NCBI RefSeq assembly: GCF_039978735.1
Contig: NZ_JBDWAS010000038.1
Span: 14,649-78,648, forward strand
Direction of reading: 5' to 3'
DNA length: 64,000 bases
From: Maricaulis sp039978735
Lineage (GTDB): Bacteria > Pseudomonadota > Alphaproteobacteria > Caulobacterales > Maricaulaceae
The position numbers were made by a program, and so were the translations under genes. The notes under the pieces were generated by a model, which was not told where the DNA came from, made no database searches, and saw only the letters and a program-made list of their open reading frames with translations. Of the stretch, positions 62,196 through 64,000 are shown in pieces (the first letter of the stretch is position 1; every line of letters starts with the position of its first letter).

Positions 62196-63707
62196 ATGCT
62201 GAACCGCCGCACTCTTCTCGCCGCCTCACTCGCAACCGGCCTGACCGCCTGCAGCCGGTCCGCACCGCCGGAGGGGCTGTTGCGTGTCGCGACGACCAAC
62301 CTGCCCGACAGTCTCGATCCGGCGCGCGGCGAATTTGCCTCGGCGGCACTCGCCTACAAGCAGCTTCACGCCGGGCTGACCGAGTATGCGCCGGACGGAT
62401 CCGTCGCGCCGGGCCTGGCGGAAAGCTGGACCTTCCGCGAGGACGGGCGGCTCTGGTATTTCCACCTGCGCGACGGACTGACCTGGTCGGACGGGCATCC
62501 GCTGACCGCCGAGGATATCGTCTGGTCGGCCCGGCGTCTGGTTGACCCCGCCCAGAGCTTTGCCCGGTTGGGCGATTTTTTCGCCATCGAAAACGCCCGC
62601 GCAGTGCTGGCCGGCGGGATGCCGTCCGAGGCGATGGGGGTCAGCGCGCTGAACGAACGGAGCGTCGAGTTCCGCCTCACCGACCCTCTGGGCCTGCTGC
62701 CCGTGCTGATGCGCGAATTCTATCCCTTCCCACGCCATGTCATCGAACGCCACAGCGCCGACTGGGTGCGGCCGGAAAACATGGTCACGGCCGGCGCCTA
62801 TACGCTGACCGGAGAGAGCCAGCTGCACCTCTCGATGACCCGCAACCCGGCCTATTACGATGCTGCCCGGGTCGCGATCCCGGCCATCCGGCTGGACGCG
62901 GTGCAGGACGCCGCGACGCGGGTGCGCCTGTTCCGGGCGGGCGATTACGACCTGGCCGACCAGCCGCCGGCCAACCAGATCGGCTTCCTGCGCGACCGGC
63001 TGGGCGAACGTTTCCGCAGTTTCGACGCGCCGATCCTGCGCTATCTCAAGCTCAATCACGCCCGCGCGCCACTGGCCTCCGCCGAAACGCGCCGGGCGCT
63101 GTCCGCCGCGATCGATCGCGGTTTCATCGCCGAGGAATTCTTTGCCGGCACGGCCAGTCCGACGCGCCATGTCGTGCCGGTGATCGATCCGGAAGCCGGG
63201 GCTGCCGGCGCCAGCCCGGCGCTGGAGATCGGCCGACCGCTGCAGATCCGCACCACGCCGGGCGACAATGAGCGCATCGCTCTCGCCGTGGCGGATGACT
63301 GGCAGCGCGCCGGCGTCGAGACCGAGATCTTCGTGACCTATGCCACCGATCTCTACCAGGCCGTCGATGCCGGCGATTACGATATCGCCGTCGCCAGTTT
63401 CAATCGCGGCCTGAAGGCCGATCCCTTCTTCATGCTGGACCCGTTCGCGCCCGGCGGGTTTGCCGACAATTTCAACTGGCGCGACGCGGATTTCGCCGAC
63501 GCCATGGCCCGCGCCCGGCGCGAGACCGATCCGGCCGCCCGCGCGCTCGCCTATCAGCAGGCCGAAGCCCGTCTGTTCGAAGAAACCGCCATCATCCCCC
63601 TGCTGCACGAACGCGCGCACTGGATGGTGTCGGACCGGGTTGCCGGAACCCGCAGCGACATCCAGCCCATGCTCTGGCGGGAGCTGTCACTGCTTCCGGC
63701 TGTCTGA
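62196..63707 (+). CDS. Family 5 extracellular solute-binding lipoprotein
   Basis: A 503-residue peptide/nickel-type binding protein. The signal peptide ends in a lipobox (ATGLTACS). The SBP_bac_5 domain follows with LRVATTNLPDSLDPARGEFAS, HAGLTEYAPDGSVAPGLAESW and HPLTAEDIVWSARRL. It captures oligopeptides or similar ligands for an ABC importer, whose other genes may follow outside the window. It stands alone here. Confidence 0.92.
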   Translation: MLNRRTLLAASLATGLTACSRSAPPEGLLRVATTNLPDSLDPARGEFASAALAYKQLHAGLTEYAPDGSVAPGLAESWTFREDGRLWYFHLRDGLTWSDGHPLTAEDIVWSARRLVDPAQSFARLGDFFAIENARAVLAGGMPSEAMGVSALNERSVEFRLTDPLGLLPVLMREFYPFPRHVIERHSADWVRPENMVTAGAYTLTGESQLHLSMTRNPAYYDAARVAIPAIRLDAVQDAATRVRLFRAGDYDLADQPPANQIGFLRDRLGERFRSFDAPILRYLKLNHARAPLASAETRRALSAAIDRGFIAEEFFAGTASPTRHVVPVIDPEAGAAGASPALEIGRPLQIRTTPGDNERIALAVADDWQRAGVETEIFVTYATDLYQAVDAGDYDIAVASFNRGLKADPFFMLDPFAPGGFADNFNWRDADFADAMARARRETDPAARALAYQQAEARLFEETAIIPLLHERAHWMVSDRVAGTRSDIQPMLWRELSLLPAV

Positions 63708-63875
63708 GACGGTTGCAGACAAGTGGCGCCAGCAGGGTGCCCGCGCTTTGCAGACCGCCAGCCGAAAGCCGGATTTCACCAGACTGTCATGCAACCGTAA
63801 TGCGGCAGAAGAGCAGGCTGTGCCCCTGAGAGTTGCGGCTTCGTGTATCGCGCACTCAAGCTATCGGGGGGAAGA

Positions 63876-64000
63876 ATGAGCAGATCCAGACATGGACTAT
63901 TCGCGCATGCGCGCCTGGCGGCCGTCCTGCTGGGACTGACGCTTCAGGCCTGTGCCAGTGGCGGGGGGGGGTGGGCAATCGGTGGCCCCCCTCCGCCGCC
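63876..64000 (+). CDS. Lipoprotein, N-terminal fragment
   Basis: It starts MSRSRHGLFAHARLAAVLLG, with a lipobox at LQACAS, and runs off the window. GGGGGGAAGA lies before the ATG at 63876. The glycine/proline run (ASGGGG...IGGPPPP) resembles the linkers of surface lipoproteins such as autotransporter serine peptidases, but nothing downstream is visible. A run of nine G at 63963-63971 lies inside the frame and is prone to slippage. Confidence 0.6.
   Translation, partial: MSRSRHGLFAHARLAAVLLGLTLQACASGGGGWAIGGPPPP

Overview
The window is GC-rich chromosomal DNA from an alphaproteobacterium, most likely a marine stalked or dimorphic type near Maricaulales/Hyphomonadaceae. This placement is inferred from the rpoD-dnaG-yqeY-carA neighbourhood, a DnaG whose zinc ligands are replaced, an Oar-like TonB receptor and short palindromic intergenic repeats. 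No organism name can be read from the sequence.

Region A (1-8521) is core chromosome. It holds the end of a TPP-dependent acetolactate-synthase-like enzyme, a hybrid histidine kinase, a small unknown protein, a large Oar-like TonB receptor and a LytS/LytTR-type two-component pair.

Region B (8522-47023) is the main discovery: a 38.5-kb Tn7-like transposon that I can delimit to the base. It has 25-bp terminal inverted repeats with one mismatch (8522-8546 and 46999-47023), TGT...ACA termini and a 5-bp target duplication GCAGG (8517-8521 and 47024-47028). The flanks rejoin into a perfect 25-bp hairpin stem that the insertion split. The insertion point is 13 bp beyond the 3' end of a tRNA-Ile(CAT) gene. 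The transposition genes are tnsA, a tnsB split into two ATGA-overlapping ORFs, tnsC and a 652-residue tniQ/tnsD. Next come three unrecognised genes, a strongly folded intergenic segment, an orphan HigA-like antitoxin, a LuxR fragment and a decayed IS6-family insertion sequence.

The cargo is a near-complete anaerobic nitrate respiration module. It has molybdenum cofactor genes (moaA-moaD-moaE-moaB-moeA, mobA), a Crp/Fnr-type regulator, a fused NarK nitrate transporter and narGHJI with a parvulin. It also has a beta-carbonic anhydrase, a PAS protein plus soluble chemoreceptor, a B12-dependent ribonucleotide reductase, a hemerythrin-like protein, and a TonB receptor with an ABC importer and NnrS. 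FNR/Dnr-like boxes (TTGAT/C-N4-ATCAA or close variants) lie in front of moaA, the regulator, narK and the TonB operon, so the element probably carries its own regulon. A frame-broken cas3 remnant lies near the tRNA-proximal end.

Region C (47024-64000) is core chromosome again: tRNA-Ile(CAT), a membrane-anchored unknown, a SIMPL-domain protein, panD, several envelope proteins (M23 peptidase, DUF4349 lipoprotein, S41 peptidase, beta-lactamase-fold hydrolase), YjbQ, and the housekeeping genes rpoD, dnaG, yqeY and carA. A peptide-binding lipoprotein and the start of another lipoprotein close the window. Several short palindromic repeats typical of alphaproteobacterial intergenic DNA occur here.
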